Positions 34,447 to 44,059 of a stretch of DNA of 64,000 nt are shown one piece after another. The stretch covers positions 18,410,715-18,474,714 of the forward strand of contig NC_041829.1 in the NCBI RefSeq assembly GCF_900964775.1. The letters run 5' to 3'. Position 1 is the first letter of the stretch, and the number at the start of each line of letters is the position of its first letter. Source of the DNA: Scleropages formosus (Eukaryota > Chordata > Actinopteri > Osteoglossiformes > Osteoglossidae). The translations under genes were made by a program, and so were the position numbers. The notes under the pieces were generated by a model. It was not told where the DNA came from. It saw nothing but the letters and a program-made list of their open reading frames with translations, and ran no database searches.

Positions 34447-34792
34447 AACAACCTGTGTTACTGTAAGTTTGAGCAGGAAATGGGTCTATTGTAAATCATT
34501 GCATTATGGGAAAAATGAGTAAAGTGTGCAACCACTGAGGGGACTTACGGGCAAAATAAAGGGGTGTCCGTGTTCCCCACTGGGGAGAAGGAGGGTCTGG
34601 GGACACTAAATAGGGTGGGAAGGATGGCTTGTGATACAGCCCCTTGAGGAAACAGGGTCCTCAAACTGAGAGCACTATTTCTCTGTGTGCTGGTGTTCAA
34701 GTAAATGCTCCAATGAACATTGCCTGTGTGTCCTTCTTCCCCAAACCCAGTGCTATGCACCATGCTATATTTCAAACTACAGGACTGCAACA
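34447..34792 (+). mobile_element. LTR-like fossil repeat, fuller copy
   Basis: About 345 bp, alignable by eye with 40222-40740: GTAAGTTTGAGCAGGAAATG, GCATTATGGG, AACCACTG, CAGGGTCCTC and CTGTGTGTCCTTC. Family unknown; likely a solo terminal repeat of an LTR retroelement. A fossil with no coding content. Confidence 0.4.
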
Positions 34793-34942
34793 GAAATATT
34801 AAACCCTAAAGAAAACATGACTGGTTCTCTCAACTGTTTTCTTCCTGAATGCAGAAAAAAATGACAGCGAGAACCCAAAAGGAAAGCGTTGTCTAACTTT
34901 TCCTGCACTTGGACATATAGTTTGTTAATCTGAACTCTTACA

Positions 34943-34952
34943 TTTCCGTTTC
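34943..34952 (-). promoter_or_regulatory. Displaced ISRE-type motif of IFIT-C
   Basis: TTTCCGTTTC (GAAANNGAAA in reverse), about 355 bp upstream of the IFIT-C ATG. A family 2 SINE separates it from the first exon, and no other ISRE was noticed between the SINE and the ATG. Confidence 0.4.
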
Positions 34953-35004
34953 TTGGAATCTAAACTAATGGGCTGGGTTTCCGGCTTCTTAAATTGTTAC
35001 AGGC

Positions 35005-35202
35005 AAACATTGGTAACCAAAGTCACCAAAGCAACTTGGAACGTTAAGCTGCTTACAACTATTTACCCATTTCTACAGCAGAGCAATTATTCCTAGAGCA
35101 ATTATAGGTTCAGTGTTCTGTCCAAAAAAGACTACGGCCAGAGGTGGGATTCGAACCTGGGTGTGTCAAGAGGAAAGCTTTAACCACGACGCAACACCCT
35201 GT
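35005..35202 (-). repeat. Family 2 SINE in the IFIT-C promoter
   Basis: In reverse: GGGTTGCGTCGTGGTTAAAG, CCAGGTTCGAATCCCACCTC, TAATTGCTCTAGGAATAATT, and a tail related to AACATTGTAAGTTGCTTTGG. It lies 105-302 bp upstream of the start codon. Confidence 0.7.
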
Positions 35203-35306
35203 TGCAAACTCCTTCTCATCTGAGAACATTGTTCCAGGCACCCACATCTGCGGTGTTGTGAAGTGGAGCTTCGCAGAGACCGGCTGGTGCTGTGTGACTC
35301 CTTGAA

Positions 35307-37043
35307 ATGGCGTAAGTGAGATGGTGTGCAATTCTCACAAAACCGAACCTGTCTGAGCATTGGAGCACATAAGCAACACGAAAATGTCCATTTCAAAATA
35401 TGGAAACGATAATGAATTATATGTTCTTTAATTGCAATGACTATACGTTCCTTGATGTATTTAGACGGTGTAAGCATGGTACAATACTGTAGTTTATTGT
35501 TGTTATTGCTAATGTTATTGTTATTATTTTTTACAGTTTGGATCAAGACGAAACACTGAAAGGCAGACTAAATGACCTGGAGTGCCACTTTACGTGGGAT
35601 CTTAGGAAAAATTACACTGTCCTCAGTGATCTTCAAAACAGGATTGACTATGAAATGAAGAAGCTACTCTTGAAGCAAAAAGGAATCAGTAACTTCCTTA
35701 CCTTTTTGGCTTTTACAAAGTATCAGGAAGGCTTGCTTGAGGAAGCGCTGGAGAACTTGCAGAAGGCTGAAGAAGACATTCGTAAACACAGTGAGGAAGA
35801 CTGTGAGAAACTGCTCCTTCTCACCTATGGAGATCTTGCCTGGTTGTACTACCACATGAGCGAAAAAACAAAGTCTATGAGCTATCTAGAGAAGCTGGAA
35901 GACATTAAGAAGCAATTCTCAGGAGAATCGTCCTCTGTCCTCCAGGCAAAAGTCGATGGGGAGAAGGCATGGACCTTGCTCAAGTACTCACCTAAATATT
36001 CTGAGAGAGCTAAGGAATGTTTCCAGAAAGCTCTGGAGCAAGATCCAGATGAGAGTGACTGGAGAGCTGGCTATGCTATTGTGCTCTTTCGGACAGAATT
36101 ACAGTGCAAAAGCATTGAAGACTCAGTAGCCACCAAAGAACTGAGACGTGCCTTAGAGGTGAACCCAGGAAATCCTCTCATCATGGCTCTTCTGGCCATC
36201 AAACTTGTTTCTTATGGGAAACCAACTGAAGGAAAAGAACTGGTAGAAAAGATCTCAACAGATGACCCTGAAGTGAAATCATATTTGGCAGATTTCTATC
36301 AACAGTATGGCTCTGTGGAAAAGGCTGTGGATCTCTTGAAAGAGGCAATCAAAGAAAGACCAAATAATGCTGCTCTGCATAATAAAATTTCCATGTGCTA
36401 CAAGAAGCAAAGACAGTCTTTGCTCAAGACAAGAGATGCCTCAGACAGTAGTGCTCAAAGGCTTCTCGCCTGGCAAATCGATCACCTGGAGAAGGCCATC
36501 TCACTGAGACCTTCGAAAGTTAAAATCATGATGGATCTGGCCAAGGCCTATGGAGAAGCTAAAGCCTTCAGGAAAGCTGAGGAGCTCTTTGAGAAAATAT
36601 TTAAGGTTGCAGAAGATCTAAAAGACAACTTGCAGGCTGTATATTTATGTTATGGGGACTTCCAGTTGTATCAGAAGAAATGTGAATCTTCGGCCATCAA
36701 ACAGTACATGAAAGGATCGAAAATTCAGAACGATACACCAGAGAAGTGGAAATGTACTGAAAAACTGGAGACCATAGCAAACAGGCGAAAGAGAAGAAAT
36801 CACAAAGATGGTGAAGCCTTTGGCATTTTGGGATACGTTCATCACACAAGAGGCGATGCACGCCAGGCTAAAGCATACTATGAGCAGGCTCTTAAATTCG
36901 ATCGGGGCAACACAGAGTACCTCGCAGCTCTGTGGGACCTTCGGCTTTCTTTAACATCCGGCGTTCAAGACAAAGGGGAGAAGCATGAAGCCACGGAGGA
37001 GAAGAAGACAGCTCTTTCAAGCGATCGTGACAACAAGAAATAA
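35307..37043 (+). CDS. ifit: IFIT-C: diverged interferon-induced TPR-repeat protein
   Basis: Exons 35307-35311 (ATGGC, donor GTAAGT) and 35537-37043 (acceptor TTTTTTACAG) give 503 aa starting MALDQDETLKG. CHFTW lies near residue 20. TPRs run to the terminal EAFGILGYVHHTRGDARQAK and are followed by an extra charged tail of about 30 residues rich in Lys, Glu and Ser. Numbering coincides with human IFIT1 up to residue 187: W147, K151 and R187 are kept, but Y157 is Ser. Further on, the TRYVAKF block reads KSYLADF (Arg to Ser, Lys to Asp) and HHQ reads HNK. These are positions reported to contact RNA in human IFIT1, so RNA binding is probably weakened. It could instead act as a partner, as human IFIT3 does for IFIT1. 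The frame is intact, so the gene is under constraint or young. Confidence 0.92.
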
Positions 37044-37320
37044 CTCTTCCCTTCGTGTCCTGTGCTCTCCAGTGGTTAAAAGTACATGAACCACCAATAT
37101 AACCATTTCATTTATTCTTCTTTATGCAGTTTCAGTGTTTATAGAATAATTATGTCTTTTTTCTAACACAGTAAGCACACAAAAAGTATCCTGAGTGCAG
37201 CTGTTTGCATTACCTGTTACTTTATGTATAGCATACTATCAATGGGTTTATGGTTTCATGTAATGAAAAAAATATTATCTTTTCAGAAATATCTACTAAC
37301 TGCATTCATTTACAAAGTGC
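37044..37320 (+). other. IFIT-C 3' UTR
   Basis: AT-rich sequence after the stop. No canonical AATAAA was noticed in the first 280 bases, so the transcript end is not located. Confidence 0.4.
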
Positions 37321-37327
37321 TGTAAGT

Positions 37328-37425
37328 AGCTAATGTCCCATCCAAAGCGTAGCCTGAATAGCCTGATCTTCCAGGATGGGCTCCAGACCACCACGACCCT
37401 GACTTGGACAAGCAGTTTATGTCGG
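37328..37425 (+). repeat. SINE 3'-body fragment
   Basis: CCAGGATGGGCTCCAGACCA, then CCACGACCCTGACTTGGACA and AGCAGTTTATG, typical of fish tRNA-SINE bodies. No head. Confidence 0.55.
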
Positions 37426-37429
37426 TGAG

Positions 37430-39800
37430 TAAAAGGAGTGCGATCGGTCATTTCTCTACATTGACAGGAATTAGGAGAAAGGGGAGAAAACCAGGGGAAA
37501 AGTTGGCAAGAAGATTCTTTTTTTAATGTGATTATCTACGCTGGAATGGTGATTTAAAGTTGTTGAAAATAAGTTCATACATCATGTGCATTGCATGACA
37601 GTCAGAAAGTCTTAAATATATCGCTAAAGTGTTTGAGCTGAAATAACTCAGAAGTGACAAACATGTTGAAAACGTATTGTGCTTATCGTTATGGTTCAGA
37701 GAAACGCTTTTTTATCTTTCACGTGTTTTTTGCCTTTTGCATTTTTTTATCTCATCCTATTTTTTTTTGTATTTGCTTTTTATTATAGGCAGAAAACCAT
37801 CGCGAATAGCTAACTAGAGTGATTTTTACAGCGCTTGTGGCATTTACCTTCTTATAGAGTTTACTGTGTGTGATGTGACAGTACAGCGCCAAAAATGTAC
37901 ACATTCCAGTGTTTGTGCTGAGTCTTTCTACAAAGTTCACATATGTACTCCCATGTTAACCGTTTTAAACACGAACCCAACTTTTAATAAAATCACCCGT
38001 GAAAGCAGATCGCAGCAAAGTTATGGGGCAGATCTCCTTGACCCGATGCCAGTTTGGTTGCGCACAGCATGGATGTTCGTGTGTATATGCTGTTGCGTAG
38101 GAGTGTTTGTTAGGGCGAATGTGCGTATGCGTGGGTGTGGTGGAGCGCATCTTGGTGTGTGTGTGGGCACATCTACATGTGTGTCCTTTTATGGAGCGTC
38201 ATGCATTCTTGGTGTGACTCCTTGAGCCTCGTTTTTGGCAAGGACTACTTGGGGCCACCGCCGAGGTCACGACAGCCAGTGCATCAACATGCGGATAACT
38301 GTTCACCAAAAGAACCAAGGGAAGACTCTTGACGCCCCGTAGGTTGACTCTCATTTCGCACAAGGGAGGGGCACTGTCGTTCCGACACACATCTGAGTGC
38401 GAAGAAAACCATCACCGGAACCACAGTCCATCTGTATGTTGCATCTGAGAACCATAAAACTTCAGAAAACATGGTGAAAAGCAGCGTACGCACAAGACAA
38501 AGCCGATGATTACTGTCGCGGAAGAGAACGATGACTTGTTGGTAACTGGCAGGAAATTTATTGGCTCATCCGCAACAGATTAGACAACGGCAAGTACTGC
38601 CAACAACAGGAAGCCAACGAGCGCTTTGGAGGAATTTCCGAACAAAGAGAGATAGATATGAGAAAAGACTGTGTGATGGCTGCATTATTTACGATCATTT
38701 ACCAAACAAGGAGGGAAAAGGAGCGGTCCGGAAGGGTATAATAAAAACACGCGTATGGCTTTCCTCTACTGAAGCTACTTGTTATTGCCAAGACTTCGAG
38801 GAACCACAGAAATGTCAAGATCAGATGAAGCGGTTTTTTAATATTTCAGCCCTTTCGGAGCTGTAAGTAACAGGATTCCCCAAATACGAATCAGCTCAAT
38901 AAATAAATCACATAAATAAGACAGCAGTAGCGGTATTTTATTGCTGAGTATCAACGGGAAAAAATTTTCAATATTTTCTGTACTATAAAACAATAACTAT
39001 ACAGTGATGTTACTGTAAAATATTCCACATTATGCTGAAAAGTTCTCTCTAGAAGTGAGAAAAGCTGACAACAAACAACCCCTGTTTGTGTGTCGCTCTT
39101 CCAAGCTTCTTGATATTTAGGCTTTTTTCATAGAAAAACCAGGCTGCTGGGAGCCTTCTGGTTTAATAAACAAACATAACAGATGCATATTTGTTCTTCA
39201 GCTTCCTGGGAGCCTTTACCAAGGTACAGGGACCTTTACCTTCTGTTGAGTGTAGTAATTCATCTAAATTGCTCCAGCAAGTCACTCAGCTATATATAAG
39301 TAAAACCAGACATAGAATGGATTGCATACATCTTTATGAATTTCCAAATTTGCTACAGTATTTTATGAAATAATCATAAAAACTCCATCACCGTGGTAAG
39401 TAATAGTCGCTGGTAATGTAACACTGCATTATTGCTGTAACTTTGTAGGAGCAGTTCCTCTAAGCAGTACATCATTTACAGTCAGTCATATATTTATTAA
39501 CATTAATTTAGCTCACATCTTTGTGCCAGGAGACTTAGACTTTTAGATGATCAACTGCACATCGATTCGAGCACCGAGTGGGACTTGAACAAACAACTAT
39601 CATAATTTAAAGTGAGAGTCGTAACATGTAGCTGCTGCGTTTGCTGATCTTAGCACTGCGCACACCAGGGCCGCGAGTCCGCAGGATTTTGGGAATGAGC
39701 TTCGTTATTCTCTCAGTATTTTCCCGAGCTTTCTCATTTCTTTGCGATACAAAATATTTCTGCTACGGTCTACATTTTATATTTTCATTTTGGATGTGCA
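37430..39800. other. IFIT-C to IFIT-D spacer, no gene recognised
   Basis: Open frames at 37866-38225 and 38561-38866 show no family resemblance, no splice context and no IFIT similarity. A GT-rich stretch lies at 38060-38180. Confidence 0.45.
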
Positions 39801-39802
39801 AT

Positions 39803-40004
39803 TACACACACACACACATTTTCAGAACCACTTGTCCCATACAGGGTCACGGGGAACCGGAGCCAACCCGGTAACACAGGGCGTAAGGCTGGAGGGGACA
39901 CACCCAGGACAGGACACCAGTCCATCACAAGGCACCCCAAGCGGGACTTGAACCCCAGACCCACCGGAGAGCAGGACCGTGGACCAACCCACTGCTCCAC
40001 CGGC
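39803..40004 (-). repeat. tRNA-SINE family 1
   Basis: Reverse copy: (AC)n, CAGAACCACTTGTCCCATAC, GGCACCCCAAGCGGGACTTG, AACCCCAGACCCACCGGAGA. The head ends in CCACTGCTCCACC. Confidence 0.85.
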
Positions 40005-40040
40005 TGTGCAGTTAGCTTTTTTATTATTATAATAATAACA

Positions 40041-40214
40041 CAGGGGTTGCAGAGGCACAGCAGGCTTGGCCAGGGCCTGCTGTGTGGCGGGTCTGGGATT
40101 CGAGCCCTGCTTGGGGTGCCCTGCGGCGGACCGGCACCCTGGCCGGAGCGTGCCCCCACTCGGCCCTCCGCCAGGCTCTGGTTTGCCTTGGGACAAGCAG
40201 CCGTAGACAGTGCT
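40041..40214 (+). repeat. Diverged tRNA-SINE family 1 variant
   Basis: GGTTGCAGAGGCACAGCAGG, GGGATTCGAGCCCTGCTTGG and CCTTGGGACAAGCAGCCGTA. The same architecture as family 1 but a distinct subfamily, without a long GT tail. Confidence 0.7.
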
Positions 40215-40221
40215 TGTATTA

Positions 40222-40740
40222 TAATATTGGAGCCACGTTACCTTAAGTTTGAGCAGGAAATGCACACGCGCATTTTCAGAACCACTTGTCCCACACGGGG
40301 TTGCAGGGAACCAGAGCCTACCCGGCAACACAGGGCGTAAGGCCGGAGGTGGAGGGGACACACCCAGGACAGGACGCCAGTCCGTCGCAAGGCACCCCAA
40401 GCGGGACTCGAACCCCAGACCCACCGGAGAGCAGGACCATGGTCCAACCCACTGCACCACCGCACCCCCTCTAATGGGAAATGCGTTTCATGTAAATAGT
40501 TGGATTATGGGTAAATTGTACAGAAAGTGTTCAACCACTGGGGGCACTTCTGGGGAAAATGATGGGATGACCGTATTTGAGAGTGGAAAAAGAGGAAAAA
40601 ATGTGGGGATGCTAAGTAGACTAGGAAAGTTCATTTGAAGCAACTCTCCTTGGAGAAACAGGGTCCTCGGACCGACAGCATTATTTTACTGCGGCCGCTG
40701 TTCCAATAAACGGTCATCATGAACACAGCCCAGCGCGCTG
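40222..40740 (+). mobile_element. LTR-like fossil repeat interrupted by a SINE
   Basis: Second fuller copy of the 34447 repeat (TTAAGTTTGAGCAGGAAATG, GGATTATGGG, CAACCACTGGGGGCACTTCT, AACAGGGTCCTCGG, CCAATAAAC). A family 1 SINE sits inside it, flanked by 8-bp duplications. Likely a solo LTR; a fossil with no genes. Confidence 0.45.
40262..40476 (-). repeat. tRNA-SINE family 1 with clear target-site duplication
   Basis: Reverse, near-consensus copy (CAGAACCACTTGTCCCACAC ... CACTGCACCACCGCACCCCC). Flanked by GGAAATGC at 40256-40263 and 40477-40484. The host repeat aligns with its sister copy across the site, proving a simple insertion. Confidence 0.9.
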
Positions 40741-41275
40741 TAATTCTATATATTAATAAAAATATTATTATATAACGTGCATTGTTCTGCCCGCAGATTT
40801 GTTTAGTTCATATGATTAATTGCCTTTGTTGAGCGGAACCTTTATTTGCGTAACTTATACGCAATTTGTGCACGTGCGCTATTTTCATGATGCGCTACTG
40901 TCAGGATACAGGCATAGTGGAAGCGTCTTGAGTTCTGTGTGCTTTTCCTACGCCCGTGGAAGCAATAACTGAGTTCGCGCTGTGTCATGCTAAGTGTGCT
41001 ATCGGCAAACGATTTAACTGGTTATTATAACGATCGTTGTAATTAGACTAAGTTTCTTTTACTGTTTCTGCTTATTATAGTTTCACTCGCATTTTCACAT
41101 TTGGAGACAAGAATAAAGGAGCAAGACGCTCATAAATAATCCTGGCTCGTGAGAATCGAGTTTGGCTTGCTGTTAAACTGCGTTAAGTTAACGTACTGGG
41201 TGGGTGTGCACAACAACACGCAGGGAGGGAGAACAGTACATGCATTATAAATGCACACATACAATAATGTGCTTA

Positions 41276-41456
41276 CATATGGTCGGTTGGGCCGTAACGC
41301 GGTAACATAAACATTAACGCGTTATATGGACGGATTCACGTAATATAAGGAACGCAAAAAACAAAAAGATACAGTAATCATCACCTACAGTAATAATTAA
41401 CTCATATAACGAGTGAATGTTTAATGTTACCGCGTTATGGCTGGACCCACCATATG
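41276..41456. mobile_element. MITE with about 40-bp terminal inverted repeats
   Basis: The left arm CATATGGTCGGTTGGGCCGT followed by AACGCGGTAACAT is mirrored by the right end, whose reverse complement reads CATATGGTGGGTCCAGCCAT followed by AACGCGGTAACAT. The total is about 181 bp, no coding potential, directly upstream of the IFIT-D promoter. Superfamily not assigned. Confidence 0.75.
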
Positions 41457-41488
41457 ACATGATGTAGTAAACATATTACGACGCGTTT

Positions 41489-41494
41489 CGCGCG

Positions 41495-41534
<40 letters not shown>
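41489..41534. repeat. (GC)n(AC)n microsatellite upstream of IFIT-D
   Basis: CGCGCGCGCGCG followed by about 32 bp of CA repeat, ending some 20 bp before the ISRE block of IFIT-D. Alternating purine-pyrimidine DNA of this kind can form Z-DNA. Confidence 0.9.
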
Positions 41535-41538
<4 letters not shown>

Positions 41539-41550
41539 CACCCGCTAAAG

Positions 41551-41663
41551 GAAGTTTCTCGCTTTCGCTTTCGCTTTCGGAGAACCGAAACCGACCCTTC
41601 CGCGCTCTTTAAAGGGCGCGAGCGCGACGAGGGGTGGCTCGGGGCTCCCAGCTGCAATATATC
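41551..41663 (+). promoter_or_regulatory. IFIT-D promoter: tandem ISRE block and TATA-like box
   Basis: AGTTTCTCGCTTTCGCTTTC continues as CGCTTTCGG (41553-41580): overlapping reverse ISRE cores spaced every 6 bp. Next comes ACCGAAACCGA in direct orientation (about 41584). A TATA-like AATATATC at 41656-41663 lies about 40 bp before the ATG at 41698. This is the strongest-looking interferon-responsive promoter in the window. Confidence 0.75.
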
Positions 41664-41697
41664 GCCGGCAACCGGAGCGTTTCTCTCTTCTTCCGAA

Positions 41698-41986
41698 ATG
41701 AGGTGAACTGCGTCCCGCCGGGGCTTTGACTTAAAGAGTTTTATGTATTATGGCGCCACAATATTTACACATTACGTACAGTAAGTGCTGCTGAAAATGT
41801 GTGAATCTTCTAAGTTGTAGAAATGGTGGGGTGGGGTGCCTGCTGTGAGCCGGGTCTGGGGTTCGAGTCCCGCTAGGGGTTCCTTGCGATGGACTGGCAT
41901 CCCGTCCTGGGTGTGTCCCCTGCACCCTGTGTTGCTGGGTTAGGCTCCAGTTCGCTGCGACCCTGCTCGGGATAAGTGGTTTCAGC

Positions 41987-42022
<36 letters not shown>

Positions 42023-43486
42023 ATCGGTTGTTGCTGAAGCTGTCTGGGTTTTTGTTGCAGTGGGAAAGGAGACATTTCCTTAAAAACCAAGCTGCTGAGG
42101 ACCGACTGCCACTTTACGTGGGGTCTGAGTAAAAATGACATCGATATCGGTGACCTCCAGCAGAGGATTGAAGATGACATAAAGTACTCTTCAGAGAAGA
42201 AAGCAGAACTCAAGTACTTGTTCAGCTTCTTGGCTTTCACAAAGTACCTCCAGGACTTGCCTGAGGAAGCACTGGAGGACTTGAAGAAGGCTGAAGAAGA
42301 CGTTTATAAACACAAAAAGGAAGGCTATCAGAAGATGCTCGTTGCCACTTATGGCGACTTTGCCTGGTTGTACTACCACATGGGTGACTACTCAACATCC
42401 CAGACCTACCTTGCGAAGCTGGAAGACATTAAGAAGCAATTTCCTCCATCTGTCCTTCAAGCAGCTGTCAATGGGGAGAAAGGATGGACTTTCCTCAGGT
42501 GTTCTTGTAAAAATTATGAGAAAGCTAAAGAATGTTTCCGGAAGGCTCTCGAGGAGGAGCCGGATGACGGTGAGTGGAACGCTGGCTATGCTATCGCGCT
42601 CTACCGCACCGAATGGGACGCCACAAGTGCCGAAGAGTCGCAAGCTGTGAAACAGCTAAGGCGTGCACTGGAGTTGAACCCAGAAGATGCTCTAATCATG
42701 GTCCTTTTGGGTCTGAGGCTTTGTGTTTTCAAGAAAATGAGGGAGGCAGAAGATCTGGTGGAAAAGGCTTTGGAGATCTCGCCTGACGACCCGCATGTGA
42801 CCCGATATGTGGCAAAATTTTACCGCCAGAGTGGATCTCTGGAAAAGTCTGTGGCTCTCCTGAAGAAAGCCCTAGAAAAAGCACCAAGCTCTGCATTTTT
42901 ACACCATCAAATTGCCATCTGCTACAAGATCATGAAGTATAATTTGTCCACTAGTGGAGGTCAAGCAAGAAACAGCGCAGAAACAGAACTAGTTCATCTC
43001 AGTGTCTATCACTTGGAGACGGCCGTCAATCTCAGGCCATCTTTCATTTTCGCCCTGACAGGACTGGCTGCTTCCTTTGCTGAGTGTGGAGATCTCAGCA
43101 GAGCAGAAGAGATGTTTCAGAATACAGCTGAACTTGCCAGAGCTAAAAATGACAATTTGCAGACCGTCTACCGATATTACGGAGACTTCCTCCAGTACCA
43201 AAAAAAATCGGAATCCCTGGCCATAAAGCAGTACATGGAAGGGTCTAAGATGCAGGCGGACACAAGAGAGGGGAAGAAATGCATTTCTAGACTACACAAC
43301 TTAGCAAGGAAACGCATTTACAGGAACCCCGAGGATGGCGAAGCCTTTGGGATTCTGGGATACGTTCATCGAACGAAGGACGAGAAACGTGAAGCTATAG
43401 AGTGCTATGAGAAGGCACTTTTACTTGATCTGGAGAACGAAGAGTATCTCAGCGCCCTCTGTGACCTTCGGCTTTCTCTGGTCTAA
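41698..43486 (+). CDS. ifit: IFIT-D: interferon-induced TPR-repeat protein
   Basis: Exons 41698-41702 (ATGAG, donor GTGAAC) and 42061-43486 (acceptor TTTTTGTTGCAG) give 476 aa starting MSGKGDISLKTK. CHFTW lies near residue 20. TPRs include LPEEALEDLKKAE, NYEKAKECFRKAL and SLEKSVALLKKAL, with a terminal EAFGILGYVHRTKDEKREAI. Pocket equivalents: W144, R148 (Lys in human IFIT1), Y154, R184, TRYVAKFYR and HHQ, i.e. RNA-binding competent by inspection. Close paralogue of IFIT-B with a clearly different stretch at about residues 285-345. The intron contains a family 1 SINE whose (TG)n tail lies about 40 nt from the 3' splice site. Confidence 0.93.
41826..42020 (+). repeat. tRNA-SINE family 1 in IFIT-D intron
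   Basis: The head is partly deleted, but GGGGTTCGAGTCCCGCTAGG, GCGATGGACTGGCATCCCGT and GGATAAGTGGTTTCAGCCAG are present, followed by a (TG)n tail of about 30 bp at 41990-42020. Confidence 0.85.
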
Positions 43487-43539
43487 CCTGCAGTGCGTCA
43501 GCAGGTTCTCTGGTCTTCAGAGTTTCCACCTTAAGGTGC

Positions 43540-43690
43540 GAATGCCACTCCTGCTATAGTGTCCTTCATTTACCCTACATTTCCCTAGCAAAACATCCTG
43601 CCGCATAAATGAGTCAACATTGTAAAGTCAACTACCTGTCAAGTCACCTTGGACAAAGACACAAGCTGAGTAATTATTTGTAATGTCAGG
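43540..43690 (+). repeat. Eroded family 2 SINE in IFIT-D 3' UTR
   Basis: CACTCCTGCTATAGTGTCCT, CATTGTAAAGTCAACTACCT and CACCTTGGACAAAGACACAA recall the family 2 middle and tail. The head is lost. Confidence 0.4.
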
Positions 43691-44047
43691 CGATCTTCAC
43701 GTGTGTCGTTCATTTGCAAAGCATCCTGTGTATATTATATTCTCCTGATCGATTAAATGTGCAATAGAACATTTAGTACCTTGACTGATAGAATGTATCG
43801 GGGGAATGAAAATATGAATCAAAAGGAGTTATGAACAGATATTGAGGGGGACACTTTAGACTTGATTCCACACTACAATGACATTGCCTCCCATTTTATA
43901 TTACGTATTATATCAACGTTACTCATTTCCAGATAGTGACTGCTGTTGTTATGAATACATTGCACCGTTTTGGAAATTGTTTTGCACAAGAGTGAAGTGT
44001 GTATTGAAAATGAAAGCAACCTTGCATATGTATTGTACAAACCACGT

Positions 44048-44053
44048 AATAAA
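44048..44053 (+). terminator. IFIT-D polyadenylation signal
   Basis: AATAAA about 560 nt past the IFIT-D stop, followed within 30 nt by T/GT-rich sequence (TATTGTCCTTGAGTTTC region). A good candidate for the 3' end. Confidence 0.5.
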
Positions 44054-44059
44054 GGCTCT

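Noticed and set aside
38561-38866. 101-codon plus-strand frame between IFIT-C and IFIT-D
   Set aside because: No similarity to IFIT or any family I know; composition resembles non-coding DNA.
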